Source: Streptomyces sp. TSRI0281 (GTDB lineage Bacteria; Actinomycetota; Actinomycetes; Streptomycetales; Streptomycetaceae). Taken from it: a stretch of DNA of 64,000 nucleotides. A program made the position numbers and the translations under genes. Of the stretch, positions 33,858 to 42,716 are shown one piece after another (position 1 is the first letter of the stretch; each line of letters opens with the position of its first letter). The notes under the pieces are model-generated. The model worked only from the letters and a program-made list of their open reading frames with translations, was not told where the DNA came from and searched no databases. Location of the stretch: the NCBI RefSeq assembly GCF_001905125.1, contig NZ_LWLE01000036.1, forward strand, positions 62,001 through 126,000. The letters run 5' to 3'.

Positions 33858-33954
33858 GGGGCAGGACCCTAGCGAACTCGGACGTACGGCCCAACCCCCG
33901 GGGCCCACAGGGAGCGTGGTCCCGCGCGGGCCGCGCCGGTGAACGCGAGGGCCG

Positions 33955-34152
33955 GACACCACGGAAAGCAGTGCCCGACACCACGGAAAGCAGTGCCCGA
34001 CGCCACGGAAAGTGGTGCCGGATGCGACGGAATGCCATGCCCGACGCCATGGAATGCCGTGCCGGACGCCACGGAGAGTGGTGCCGGATGCGACGGAAAG
34101 CTGTGCCGGGCGCCACGGAAAGTGGTGCCGAGCGTGACGGAGAGCCGTGCCG
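33955..34152. repeat. Nine 22-bp tandem repeats
   Basis: Exactly phased units such as GACGCCACGGAAAGTGGTGC followed by CG. Many units contain CCAC-x5-GTGG inverted arms. The array fills the region between the small membrane protein gene and the MarR gene, and all copies keep the length of two helical turns. Confidence 0.85.
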
Positions 34153-34262
34153 GACGTGACGCATGACACCCCTGTCGCGAGGGCCCACCGCACACGCTGC
34201 GCGCTTGACCGGGACCCTACGGAGGCTTTTGCCTTCCTTTACTTCTGCAAGCCCGTTTTCAT

Positions 34263-34304
34263 TTGCCTGCGGCAACCAACGAATCTATGGTTGCCCTAAG
34301 CAAC
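34263..34304 (+). promoter_or_regulatory. MarR promoter with overlapping operators
   Basis: A -35 TTGCCT (34263-34268) and -10 TATGGT (34286-34291) with 17-bp spacing. Overlapping inverted repeats are GGCAACC/GGTTGCC (34271-34277 / 34289-34295) and GTTGC/GCAAC (34290-34304). A repressor bound here would cover the -10 and start site, so autoregulation by the MarR protein is likely. Confidence 0.6.
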
Positions 34305-34307
34305 AAG

Positions 34308-34847
34308 ATGTCGGCGAGTCTGTCTGGGGGTCCCGTGGCCGAGCGGAGTCAGTACGAAGAACTGGCCCGACAGCTCAGCGCCATCGGGGCCGTCAAGCGC
34401 GGACTCGCCCGCGCCCTCCCCTCCGAGTGTCCCGGTGGCTCCGCCGCCGTGCTGGCGCTCCTGGCTCAGCACGGTGAGATGCGGATCAGCAGACTCGCCG
34501 AGCTGCTGGCCGTGGACATGTCGGTGACCAGCCGTCATGTCGCCCATGTGGCAGAGCACGGCTGGATCGAGCGGTCTTCGGATCCGGCGGACAAGCGGTC
34601 CCGCATCCTGCGGCTGACCCCCGCCGGCAACGACCAGCTCGACGAGCTGACACGGCGGACCACCGAGATGTTCGCCCACAACCTTCAGGACTGGTCCGAC
34701 GACGAGGTCGGGCAGCTCAACTCGCTGTTGTCCCGGCTGCGCGACAGCTTCGCCTGTCGCGGCTCCGGCGGATGTGCCCCCGGGACCCACACCGGCGACT
34801 GCCGTACCCGGCACTCCGACGACGCCTACACCCGTACACCTGTGTAA
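34308..34847 (+). CDS. MarR family transcriptional regulator
   Basis: A protein of about 179 residues. The winged helix is ALLAQHGEMRISRLAELLAV, DMSVTSRHVAHVAEHGWIER and the wing SSDPADKRSRILRLTPAG, characteristic of MarR. The C-terminal extension contains three cysteines in a Gly-rich context (FACRGSGGCAPGTHTGDC), unusual for the family and possibly redox- or metal-sensing. ATG 34308 is used here. GTG 34335, preceded by GGGGG, is an equally good start. It lies 23 bp before the DHA2 exporter, which it probably represses. Confidence 0.9.
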   Translation: MSASLSGGPVAERSQYEELARQLSAIGAVKRGLARALPSECPGGSAAVLALLAQHGEMRISRLAELLAVDMSVTSRHVAHVAEHGWIERSSDPADKRSRILRLTPAGNDQLDELTRRTTEMFAHNLQDWSDDEVGQLNSLLSRLRDSFACRGSGGCAPGTHTGDCRTRHSDDAYTRTPV

Positions 34848-34870
34848 CAGAAGCAAAGACAAGGAACTCC

Positions 34871-37384
34871 ATGGCTACGACCACACCAACCGGTGTGCGG
34901 GGCGGCCACGCCAAGCACGGTGGCGCCGACGCCGCCGATGGCACGCCGATGACACACCGGCAGATCATGGAAGCGCTGACCGGGCTGCTGCTCGGCATGT
35001 TCGTCGCGATTCTGTCGTCGACGGTCGTCTCCAACGCCCTGCCGGAAATCATCTCCGACCTCGGCGGCGGCCAGAGCGCGTACACCTGGGTCGTCACGGC
35101 CTCACTGCTGGCCATGACCGCCACCACCCCCCTGTGGGGCAAGCTCTCCGACCTGTTCAGCAAGAAGCTGCTGGTCCAGATATCGCTGGTCATCTACGTC
35201 GCGGGCTCGGTCGTCGCCGGTCTGTCGACCAGCAGCGGCATGCTCATCGCCTGCCGTGTCGTCCAGGGCGTCGGCGTCGGCGGTCTCTCCGCCCTCGCCC
35301 AGATCGTGATGGCCGCGATGATCGCCCCGCGTGAGCGCGGCCGCTACAGCGGCTACCTCGGCGCGGTCTTCGCCGTCGCCACCGTCGGCGGTCCGCTCCT
35401 CGGCGGTGTCATCACCGACACCAGCTGGATGGGCTGGCGCTGGTGCTTCTACGTGGGTGTGCCGTTCGCGATGATCGCCCTGGTCGTGCTCCAGAAGACC
35501 CTGAAGCTCCCGGTCGTCAAGCGCGAGGTCAAGGTCGACTGGTCGGGCGCGTTCTTCATCAGCGCCGCCGTCTCGCTGTTGCTGCTCTGGGTGACCTTCG
35601 CGGGTGACAAGTACGACTGGATCTCCTGGCAGACCTACACGATGCTCGGCGGCACCGTCGCGCTCGTCGGTCTCTTCCTGCTCATCGAGTCCAAGGCCAG
35701 CGAGCCGATCATCCCGCTGCGCCTCTTCCGCAACCGGACCATCACGCTGGCCTCGGTGGCCTCGCTGTTCGTCGGTATCGCGATGTTCGCGGGCACCGTC
35801 TTCTTCAGCCAGTACTTCCAGCTGGCACGCGGCAAGTCGCCGACGATGTCCGGTGTCATGACGATCCCGATGATCGCGGGTCTGTTCCTCTCCTCGACCG
35901 TCTCGGGCCAGGTCATCACCAAGACCGGCCGCTGGAAGGCCTGGCTGGTCAGCGGTGGCTTCCTGGTCACCGCCGGTCTCGGAATGCTCGGCACCATCCG
36001 GTACGACACCGCGTACTGGCACATCGCGGTCTACATGTTCGTGATGGGTCTCGGCATCGGCATGATGATGCAGAACCTGGTCCTCGCCACACAGAACCAG
36101 GTCGCCCCCAGCGACCTCGGCTCGGCCAGCTCCGTCGTCACCTTCTTCCGTTCGCTCGGCGGCGCGATCGGCGTCTCGGCGCTCGGCGCCGTCATGGCGA
36201 ACCGCGTCGCCCACTACGTCAAGGACGGCCTCGCGGACCTCGGTCCCGAGGGCGCGGCCATGGGCCACGGCGGCACCGGCGGCGGGGGCATCCCCGACCT
36301 GGACAAGCTGCCCGGCCCGATCCGTACGGTCGTCGAGGCCGCCTACGGTCATGGCGTCGGCGATGTCTTCCTCTACGCCGCTCCGGCCGCGCTCGTCGCC
36401 TTCATCGTGACGATCTTCATCAAGGAGGTCGCGCTGAAGACGAACGCCGCCAACGACGACCCGGCCAAGGCCGCGGTCCCCGCCCAGGTCCCCTCGCAGG
36501 CTCCTGTCGAGGCCGCGGTGCCCGCCGCGGTCGCGGTCGGCGCTGCCGCACCGGTCGCCGGGGGCGCCGCCGGGATCACCTCGGTCGACACGCTCGAAAC
36601 CCCTGCGGCCACCGTGCAGGGCACTCCGGTGCACGGTGTGGTGCGCGGTGCCGAGGGCGCACCCGTCGCCCGCGCCGCCGTCACGCTGATCTCGCTGGGC
36701 GGCCGGCAGCTGGGACGCTCCGTCGCCCGGTCCGACGGCGGCTACACCCTGGACGCGCCGGGCTCCGGCTCGTACGTCCTGATCGCGTCCGCCGACGGTT
36801 TCCAGCCGCAGGCGACCACCGTGATCATCGGCGAGGAGGCACTGGCCTTCGACATCCTGCTGGCCGGTACGAGCGGCCTGGCCGGAACCGTCAGGGCTGC
36901 CGAGACCGGTACGCCGGTCGAGGGCGCCATGGTCATCGTGACCGATGTACGCGGCGACGTCCTGGCCACCGGCAAGTCCGGTGAGACGGGCGAGTTCGCC
37001 TTCGGCGAGCTGATCCCCGGTGCGGTGACCGTCGCGGTCAACGGCGCGGGCTTCCGCCCGCTCGCCCTGCCGGTGGAGATCGGCGGCCAGGGTGTCACCC
37101 GGATCGACGCCGCCCTCCGGGCCGGTGCGCTGGTCCAGGGCCTCGTACGGGCCGGTGCCGCACGGGCCCCGCTGCCCGACGCACGGGTCACGCTGATCGA
37201 CGCGGCGGGCAACGTGGTCGCCAACGCGACGACCGGCCAGGACGGGGCGTACGCCTTCACCGACCTGGACGCGGGCGAGTACTCGGTCATCGCGACCGGC
37301 TACCCGCCGGTGGCCGGCTCCCTGACCGTGGCCGGTCATGGCGTCGACGGTCACGACATCGAGCTCGCCCACCCCGGCGAGTAG
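34871..37384 (+). CDS. DHA2-type MFS exporter with C-terminal carboxypeptidase-regulatory-like domains
   Basis: An 837-residue protein from ATG 34871. Residues about 30-560 are a 14-helix EmrB/QacA-type drug:H+ antiporter (ILSSTVVSNALPEIISDLGG, LWGKLSDLFSKK, RVVQGVGVGGLSALAQIV motif C region). After an Ala/Pro/Val linker come three repeats of a beta-sandwich of the carboxypeptidase-D regulatory type (HGVVRGAEGAPVARAAVTLI; GTVRAAETGTPVEGAMVIVT; GLVRAGAARAPLPDARVTLI). This appendage is not part of ordinary DHA2 exporters. The next gene carries the same domain. It is probably co-transcribed with marR. Confidence 0.92.
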   Translation: MATTTPTGVRGGHAKHGGADAADGTPMTHRQIMEALTGLLLGMFVAILSSTVVSNALPEIISDLGGGQSAYTWVVTASLLAMTATTPLWGKLSDLFSKKLLVQISLVIYVAGSVVAGLSTSSGMLIACRVVQGVGVGGLSALAQIVMAAMIAPRERGRYSGYLGAVFAVATVGGPLLGGVITDTSWMGWRWCFYVGVPFAMIALVVLQKTLKLPVVKREVKVDWSGAFFISAAVSLLLLWVTFAGDKYDWISWQTYTMLGGTVALVGLFLLIESKASEPIIPLRLFRNRTITLASVASLFVGIAMFAGTVFFSQYFQLARGKSPTMSGVMTIPMIAGLFLSSTVSGQVITKTGRWKAWLVSGGFLVTAGLGMLGTIRYDTAYWHIAVYMFVMGLGIGMMMQNLVLATQNQVAPSDLGSASSVVTFFRSLGGAIGVSALGAVMANRVAHYVKDGLADLGPEGAAMGHGGTGGGGIPDLDKLPGPIRTVVEAAYGHGVGDVFLYAAPAALVAFIVTIFIKEVALKTNAANDDPAKAAVPAQVPSQAPVEAAVPAAVAVGAAAPVAGGAAGITSVDTLETPAATVQGTPVHGVVRGAEGAPVARAAVTLISLGGRQLGRSVARSDGGYTLDAPGSGSYVLIASADGFQPQATTVIIGEEALAFDILLAGTSGLAGTVRAAETGTPVEGAMVIVTDVRGDVLATGKSGETGEFAFGELIPGAVTVAVNGAGFRPLALPVEIGGQGVTRIDAALRAGALVQGLVRAGAARAPLPDARVTLIDAAGNVVANATTGQDGAYAFTDLDAGEYSVIATGYPPVAGSLTVAGHGVDGHDIELAHPGE

Positions 37385-37642
37385 GAACGAGTGCGCGGGA
37401 TGCCGGTGTCACCGGTATCCCGCGCAGCACCGGTATCCCACGTGACACCGGTGTCCCGGGTATCTCACCGGTACACGGGTGACAAGACCCCTGGCGGTAC
37501 GGCACTCCCAGCGGAGAGGCTGTCCCGGCCGGCGGAAACGGGCCCCGGCGGCGGGGACGGCAGGCAGGGGACGGCCTGCCGCCCCCGCCCCGGGGCCCGA
37601 CTCATTGACCCACCGGGTCAAGATGCAAGGAGAGAAAACGGG

Positions 37643-38458
37643 ATGGCACTTCGCGCACAGGTACGGACGCGGGACGGCTGGGCGGTCCAGCACGCGGTCG
37701 TGACGGTCACCGACATGACCGGCACCCAGGTGCTGCGGGCCGACGCCGACGAGAACGGGGCCGTCCGTGCCGACGGCTCCCTGCCGGCCGGCGCGTACAC
37801 GGTGATCGTCACGGCGGTCGGGTACGCCCCCGCCGCCTCCACCGCGCTCGTCACGGCCAGCGGCCTGATCTCGGCCGGGCAGATCGTGCTGGCCCGGCAG
37901 GGCGGCGTGGAACTCCCGCCGCCCGGCGCCTGGTCGCTGGACCCGGCGCACTCCTCGGTGGCCGCGGTCGCCCAGCACCTGGGCATCTCCAGCGTGCACG
38001 GCCGGTTCACCGAGTTCGGCGGCCGCATCGAGATCGCCGAGGACATCGCCAGGTCCCGCGTCGACGCGGTCATCGGCGCCGCCAGCATCGACACCGGCAA
38101 CGGCATGCGGGACAAGCACCTGCGCTCGCCCGACTTCCTGGACGTGGAGCGGTTCCCCGAGATCACGTACCGCTCCAGCGGGCTGACCCCGGCCGGACCC
38201 GACCGCTGGACGGTGCACGGCGAGCTGTCGATGCACGGCGTCGCCCGCCCGGTCGACCTGGACCTCAGCTACCTGGGCACCGGCCCCGACCCGTGGGGCG
38301 GCATCCGCGCGGCCTTCCACGCCACGGCCGAGCTGCGCCGCGACGACTTCGCCATGAACTACAACCAGGTGATCCAGGCGGGCATCTCGGCGATCGGCAC
38401 GACCCTGCGCGTGGAACTGGACATCCAGGCCGTCCAGGGCGACGTGCTGCCCTCGTAG
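37643..38458 (+). CDS. YceI family protein with N-terminal carboxypeptidase-regulatory-like domain
   Basis: A 271-residue protein from ATG 37643 (AAGGAG about 10 bases upstream). Residues 1-88 are a CarboxypepD_reg-like fold (AQVRTRDGWAVQHAVVTVTD, AGAYTVIVTAVGYAP) related to the repeats at the end of the upstream exporter. Residues 93-271 are YceI, an isoprenoid-binding lipocalin-like barrel (WSLDPAHSSVAAVAQHLGIS, DKHLRSPDFLDVERFPEITY, LSMHGVARPVDLDL). No signal peptide is visible. The shared domain suggests that exporter and YceI protein act on the same hydrophobic ligand. The 258-bp gap before it contains CACCGGTATCCC-like repeats. Confidence 0.9.
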   Translation: MALRAQVRTRDGWAVQHAVVTVTDMTGTQVLRADADENGAVRADGSLPAGAYTVIVTAVGYAPAASTALVTASGLISAGQIVLARQGGVELPPPGAWSLDPAHSSVAAVAQHLGISSVHGRFTEFGGRIEIAEDIARSRVDAVIGAASIDTGNGMRDKHLRSPDFLDVERFPEITYRSSGLTPAGPDRWTVHGELSMHGVARPVDLDLSYLGTGPDPWGGIRAAFHATAELRRDDFAMNYNQVIQAGISAIGTTLRVELDIQAVQGDVLPS

Positions 38459-38459
38459 G

Positions 38460-38648
38460 CGGTTCGCCGGTGTCGTAAGGCGACGCGCTGGTGTCGTACG
38501 GCGACTCGCCGGTGTCGTACGGCGACTCGCCGGTGTCGTACGGCGACTCGCCGGTGTCGTAGGGCGACGCGCCGGTGTCGTACGGCGGTGCATCGATGTC
38601 GTAAGGCGGTTCGCCGGTTTCGTGGGGCGGTTCGCTGCCTTCGTACGG
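38460..38648. repeat. Nine 21-bp tandem repeats
   Basis: Exactly phased units of CGACTCGCCGGTGTCGTACG plus G, with outer copies more diverged. On the minus strand they read as (PYDTGES) heptads, but no convincing gene on that strand contains them. Confidence 0.85.
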
Positions 38649-38675
38649 TCCCGGTGCCGCCGTAGGGTTGACCGT

Positions 38676-39146
38676 ATGGCATCCAACATCGCGACCAACA
38701 CCGCCGTGGAGCTCGACGAGTTGCTGGCTTTCGTACGGCCCCGGCACCGGGCGGTCCTGCTGACCACCCGGACCGACGGCCGCCCCCAGGGCTCCCCGCT
38801 GACCTGCGGCGTCGACGACGCGGGCCGGATCGTCATGTCGACCTACCCCGAACGGGCCAAGACCCGTAACGCGAAGCGGGACGAGCGGGTCAGCGTGATC
38901 GTCCTGTCGGACGACTGGAACGGGCCGTGGGTGCAGATCGACGGCTCGGCCGAGGTGATCGACTCGCCGGATTCGGTCGAGCCGCTCGTGGAGTACTTCC
39001 GGAACATCTCCGGTGAGCACCCGGACTGGGACGAGTACCGGGCGGCGATGGTGAAGCAGGAGAAGTCGATCATCCGGATCACTCCGGAGCGCTGGAGCCC
39101 GATCGCCACCGGCGGCTTCCCGGCCCGCCTGGCCCCCGAGAACTGA
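38676..39146 (+). CDS. PPOX-class F420-dependent oxidoreductase
   Basis: A 156-residue split-barrel flavin/deazaflavin protein beginning MASNIATNTAVELDELLAFV, with HRAVLLTTRTDGRPQGSPLT, RIVMSTYPERAKTRNAKRDE and GPWVQIDGSAEVID, matching actinobacterial F420-dependent enzymes of the pyridoxamine-oxidase-like fold. The substrate is unknown. ATG 38676 fits the family N-terminus. It lies 7 bp before the hydroxyacid dehydrogenase. Confidence 0.9.
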   Translation: MASNIATNTAVELDELLAFVRPRHRAVLLTTRTDGRPQGSPLTCGVDDAGRIVMSTYPERAKTRNAKRDERVSVIVLSDDWNGPWVQIDGSAEVIDSPDSVEPLVEYFRNISGEHPDWDEYRAAMVKQEKSIIRITPERWSPIATGGFPARLAPEN

Positions 39147-39153
39147 CCGGCCC

Positions 39154-40119
39154 GTGCCTCTCCCTCCCGGCGGTATACCGGAGCCGGACCTGCTCGCGCG
39201 GGCCCGGCTCCTTGTCGCGCCGGACCTCGATGCCTCCCTGGTCCACGCGTTGGAGCGGATCACCGGCCGTCACGCCGAGCCGCTGGGCAGCGCCCCGCCG
39301 GACGGCCTCCCCCGCGTGTGCGTGGGAGCCACGCTTCCGGACGCGTGGCGCACCACCGGCCGTCCGGTGTGGTTCCACAGCGTCAACGCCGGGACGGACG
39401 CGCTGCTCGCCTCCGGTCCCTGGCCCACCGGAACGCTGCTGACCCGGACCGTCGGCCGGATGGGCGAGCGGATCGCCCAGTACGTCCTGGCCTGGGTGCT
39501 CGCCGAGTGCCAGTCCGTGCCCGAGTTCGCCGCCCAGCACGCGCGGGCCGAGTGGCGTCGTATCCCGTCCGAGCTCGTCGCCGGGCAGACCGCCCTCGTC
39601 TACGGAACCGGCCGCATCGGCGCGGCCGTCGCCGGTCTGCTGCGCGGGTGCGGGATCAGGACGGTGGGCGTGGCGCGTACCGCGCGTGCCGTGCCGCCGC
39701 CGGGTTTCGACCGGGTGATCGGGACCGGTGAGGACATCGAAGCGCTCGCCACCGCGCGGTGGGTGGTCTCCGCCCTGCCGTTGACCGGTGCGACGGAGGG
39801 GTTCTTCGGTGCGGACCGGTTCGCGGCCGTCCGGGGGGCCACGTTCATCAATGTGGGCCGGGGCGCGACGGTGGCCCCGGGGGCGCTGGAGACCGCGCTG
39901 CGGAACGGCTCGGTGCGGCGGGCGGTGCTCGACGTGCTGCCCCAGGAGCCGGCCGCGCCCGGGGGCCCCTGCTGGCGGCTCCCCCGTACGGTGATCACCT
40001 CGCACTCCGCGGGGATCACCGCCCCCGAGGACGTGGCGGCGGACTTCGGGGCGTGCTGGAGCGACCTGCACGCGGGCCGCGTACCCGGCCTCGCCGTGGA
40101 CGTGGGCCGGGGGTACTGA
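39154..40119 (+). CDS. D-2-hydroxyacid dehydrogenase family protein
   Basis: A 321-residue NAD(P)-binding protein. The Rossmann fingerprint is ALVYGTGRIGAAVAGLLRGC near residues 150-168, followed by ARWVVSALPLTGATEGFFGA, FINVGRGATVAPGALETAL and VITSHSAGIT with the catalytic-region histidine. The layout is that of glyoxylate/hydroxypyruvate reductase-like enzymes. The substrate cannot be assigned. GTG start 8 bp after the F420 protein gene, so probably the same transcript. Confidence 0.88.
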   Translation: MPLPPGGIPEPDLLARARLLVAPDLDASLVHALERITGRHAEPLGSAPPDGLPRVCVGATLPDAWRTTGRPVWFHSVNAGTDALLASGPWPTGTLLTRTVGRMGERIAQYVLAWVLAECQSVPEFAAQHARAEWRRIPSELVAGQTALVYGTGRIGAAVAGLLRGCGIRTVGVARTARAVPPPGFDRVIGTGEDIEALATARWVVSALPLTGATEGFFGADRFAAVRGATFINVGRGATVAPGALETALRNGSVRRAVLDVLPQEPAAPGGPCWRLPRTVITSHSAGITAPEDVAADFGACWSDLHAGRVPGLAVDVGRGY

Positions 40120-40230
40120 CGACGCGGGCCTGGGGTACGGAGAGCCGCCTGCGACACGGGCGTTACGGGGCCGTGGCGCCGGGAGACCTGCCCGCCCCTT
40201 TGCCTGACGAAGACCTGCCCCGCCCACCCG

Positions 40231-41007
40231 TTACGGGGCCGTAGCACCCTCGCGGGCGCACATCGCCTCGATGCCCGCGACCAGCAGATCCAGCGCGAAG
40301 ACGTAGTCCCGCTCGCGCATCTCCTCCACCGAATCGCCGCCGCGGGCGTCCATCAGGTCCTGCGAGGAGTCGACGATCTCCTTGAGCTCGGGCCGGCTCC
40401 GGACCGCGGCCATCGCCCGCCGGAAATACTCGTCCTGGCTGAGCCCCACTCCCTTGCTCCGCTCCAGCAAGTGGCCTTCGATGGTGCCGAATCCGTAGAC
40501 GAACTGGAAGACGGCGGCCAGCGCGCCCGTCTGGTGCTTCAGGGGGAGTCCGGTGGCCCGGATGACGTCCTGGACGGCGTACGAGAACAGCATGGAGTGC
40601 GGGCCGATGTTGAGGAAGTGACCGGCCAGCGGCGACACCCAGACATGGCGGACGAGCAGCTCGCGGTAGCTGCGGGCGAGCTCGCGCAGCCGGTCGCGCC
40701 AGTCGGCGGCCTCGCGCGGGGACCCGATCTCGGCGTAGACCGAATCCAAGGCCAGCTCCAGCAGGTCGTCCTTGGCGTCGACGTACCAGTAGAGGGACAT
40801 CGCGGTGACGTCCAGCTCGGCGGCGAGCCTGCGCATGGAGAACTTGGCGAGGCCCTCGGCGTCCAGCATCCGGACCGTCGCCGCGGTGATCTTGTCCCGG
40901 TCCAGGCCCTCCGGGGAGTCGGTCCTGCGGGCGCGTGCGGAGACCCGTTGATCCAGCCACACACTGGTCCTCGCGGGGTTCTTCGCACGGTCTGCCGCAG
41001 ACACCAT
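40231..41007 (-). CDS. TetR family regulator (TetR_C type)
   Basis: A 258-residue protein. The helix-turn-helix is DKITAATVRMLDAEGLAKFS with RRLAAELDVTAMSLYWYVDA near residues 38-80, and the ligand domain is of the TetR tetracycline-repressor type (RHVWVSPLAGHFLNIGPHSM, GTIEGHLLERSKG). It lies downstream of, and on the same strand as, a DHA2 exporter whose promoter has three matching palindromes, so it is the probable repressor of that pump. The 3' end of the gene is partly repeated just outside it (CGTTACGGGGCCGT at 40161 and 40229). Confidence 0.92.
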   Translation of the reverse strand: MVSAADRAKNPARTSVWLDQRVSARARRTDSPEGLDRDKITAATVRMLDAEGLAKFSMRRLAAELDVTAMSLYWYVDAKDDLLELALDSVYAEIGSPREAADWRDRLRELARSYRELLVRHVWVSPLAGHFLNIGPHSMLFSYAVQDVIRATGLPLKHQTGALAAVFQFVYGFGTIEGHLLERSKGVGLSQDEYFRRAMAAVRSRPELKEIVDSSQDLMDARGGDSVEEMRERDYVFALDLLVAGIEAMCAREGATAP

Positions 41008-41099
41008 GGCGCACTCTCCTCGTCTTGCCGGCGGAAACGAGCCGGTGGCGGACGCACGTACGGGAAGGTGAACATCCGGTACGTGCGTCCTGTCCGATG

Positions 41100-42689
41100 C
41101 TATGCCGCCGACCCGGTCGAGTCTGCCGGAGCGGAGCCCGCCCGGTCAGTGCCGGTACCGGAAGCGGAACCGGAATCCGTGCCCGTGCCCGTGGCCGCCG
41201 CTTCGGCGCGTTCCGCCCGTCGCAGCAGCACCGCGGCGATCAGACCGCCGATCAGGACCGCGACGGCGCCGACCAGCTGGCTGGTCTCCAGACCGGAGGC
41301 GAACGCGTCCTTGATGCCCTGCGCCTCCGACTCACTGTCCGCGGCGGCGAGTGCGGCGGGCAGCGAGGCGGCACCGACCGCGGCGGGCACGAGGGCGGCG
41401 AACCGGGAGTTGAGCACGGCGCCGAGCACCGCGACCCCGAGCCCGTTGCCGAACTCGCCGAGGGTGCCGTTGATCCCGGCGCCCACGCCCGCCTTCTCCG
41501 GCGGGATGGCGCTCATGATGGCGTTGGCCATCGCGGGCATGGCGAACGAGATGCCCGCCCCCATCACGACCAGGCCGAGCAGCATGCCCGCGTAGTCGTG
41601 GCTGCCGAGCAGGGCGATCGCCGCGAGGCCGGCCGCCAGGCAGGTCATCCCGCTGGCGATGGTGAGCGGCGTCCCCAGCCTGGGAACGAGGCGCGCGCCC
41701 ACGCCGGTGAGGTTGAGGGCGACCACGGTGAGGGCGAGCGGAGCCGTACGCAGACCGGCTTCCAGCGGCCCGTAACCGAGCACGAACTGCAGGTGCTGGG
41801 TGAGCAGGAAGAGCGATCCGCTCATCCCGAAGGCGACCAGGATCGCGCCCCCGATCGCGCCGACGAACTTCTGGTTCCGGAAGAAGTGCATGTCCAGCAT
41901 CGGGTTCGGGATGCGCAGCTCCCACACGACGAACCCGGCGAGAACAGCGATCCCGACGAACGCGGTCAGCAGTACCTGGCCGGAGGTCCAGCCGTGTTCC
42001 GGCCCGGAGATGATCGCGTACACGACCGCCGTCATCCCGATGGTGGAGAGCAGCGCGCCGAGCAGGTCGGGGCGGTCGCCCTGCGGATTCTTGGACTCCG
42101 GTACGAGACGGACGACGGCGACCAGACCGATCACCGCGATCGGGATGTTCACCAGGAAGATCGCGCCCCACCAGTAGTGGTCGAGCATGAACCCGCCGAG
42201 GAGCGGGCCGACGGCGAAGCCGAGGGAGTTGACGGTCGCCCAGAGGCCGATCGCCTTCACGCGCTCGCTGTCGTCGAAGATCTGGACGATGACGGCGAGG
42301 GTGGTGGTGATCAGCAGCGCACCGCCGATGCCCATCCCGGCACGGGCCGCGATGAGCTGGCCGGAGGACTGCGAGAGCCCGGCCGCCAGCGAACCGATGC
42401 CGAACAGGGCGAGCCCGGCGACCAGCATCTTCTTGCGCCCGTAGCGGTCGGCCGAGCTGCCCGCGGTGAGCAGCAGCCCCGACTGGACGAGCGAGTAGGC
42501 GTTGATCATCCACTGCACATCGGCGGTGGAGGCGTCCAGCTCCGTGGTCAGGGAGGGGATCGCGACGTTCAGGACGGTGTTGTCGAGCAGCACGGTGAGC
42601 TGGGCGAGGCAGATGACGCCGAGAATCAGCCAGCGCTGCGGGTGGCCCCGGGGGGCGAGGTCTTTTTGCTCGGCGACGGTTGCCGTCAT
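41100..42689 (-). CDS. DHA2 family MFS drug exporter
   Basis: A 529-residue, 14-helix transporter. It has motif D1 LTVLLDNTVLNVAIPSLTTE, motif A SSADRYGRKKMLVAGLALFG and motif C AVGPLLGGFMLDHYWWGAIF, the EmrB/QacA set. The short Ser/Gly/Thr tail is disordered. It is the first gene of a two-gene unit with the TetR gene 92 bp downstream. The operator-like palindromes at 42717-42774 lie just upstream of its ATG. Confidence 0.93.
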   Translation of the reverse strand: MTATVAEQKDLAPRGHPQRWLILGVICLAQLTVLLDNTVLNVAIPSLTTELDASTADVQWMINAYSLVQSGLLLTAGSSADRYGRKKMLVAGLALFGIGSLAAGLSQSSGQLIAARAGMGIGGALLITTTLAVIVQIFDDSERVKAIGLWATVNSLGFAVGPLLGGFMLDHYWWGAIFLVNIPIAVIGLVAVVRLVPESKNPQGDRPDLLGALLSTIGMTAVVYAIISGPEHGWTSGQVLLTAFVGIAVLAGFVVWELRIPNPMLDMHFFRNQKFVGAIGGAILVAFGMSGSLFLLTQHLQFVLGYGPLEAGLRTAPLALTVVALNLTGVGARLVPRLGTPLTIASGMTCLAAGLAAIALLGSHDYAGMLLGLVVMGAGISFAMPAMANAIMSAIPPEKAGVGAGINGTLGEFGNGLGVAVLGAVLNSRFAALVPAAVGAASLPAALAAADSESEAQGIKDAFASGLETSQLVGAVAVLIGGLIAAVLLRRAERAEAAATGTGTDSGSASGTGTDRAGSAPADSTGSAA

Positions 42690-42716
42690 GCGGGCTCCTT
42701 GCGCTCCAGCGCGACT

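Noticed and set aside
35102..37372. 756-aa minus-strand frame
   Set aside because: Antisense of the DHA2 exporter gene; His/Asp/Arg-rich product without a domain.
38265..39263. 332-aa minus-strand frame containing PYDTGES heptads
   Set aside because: Most of it is antisense to the F420 protein gene; the heptads are a tandem-repeat effect.
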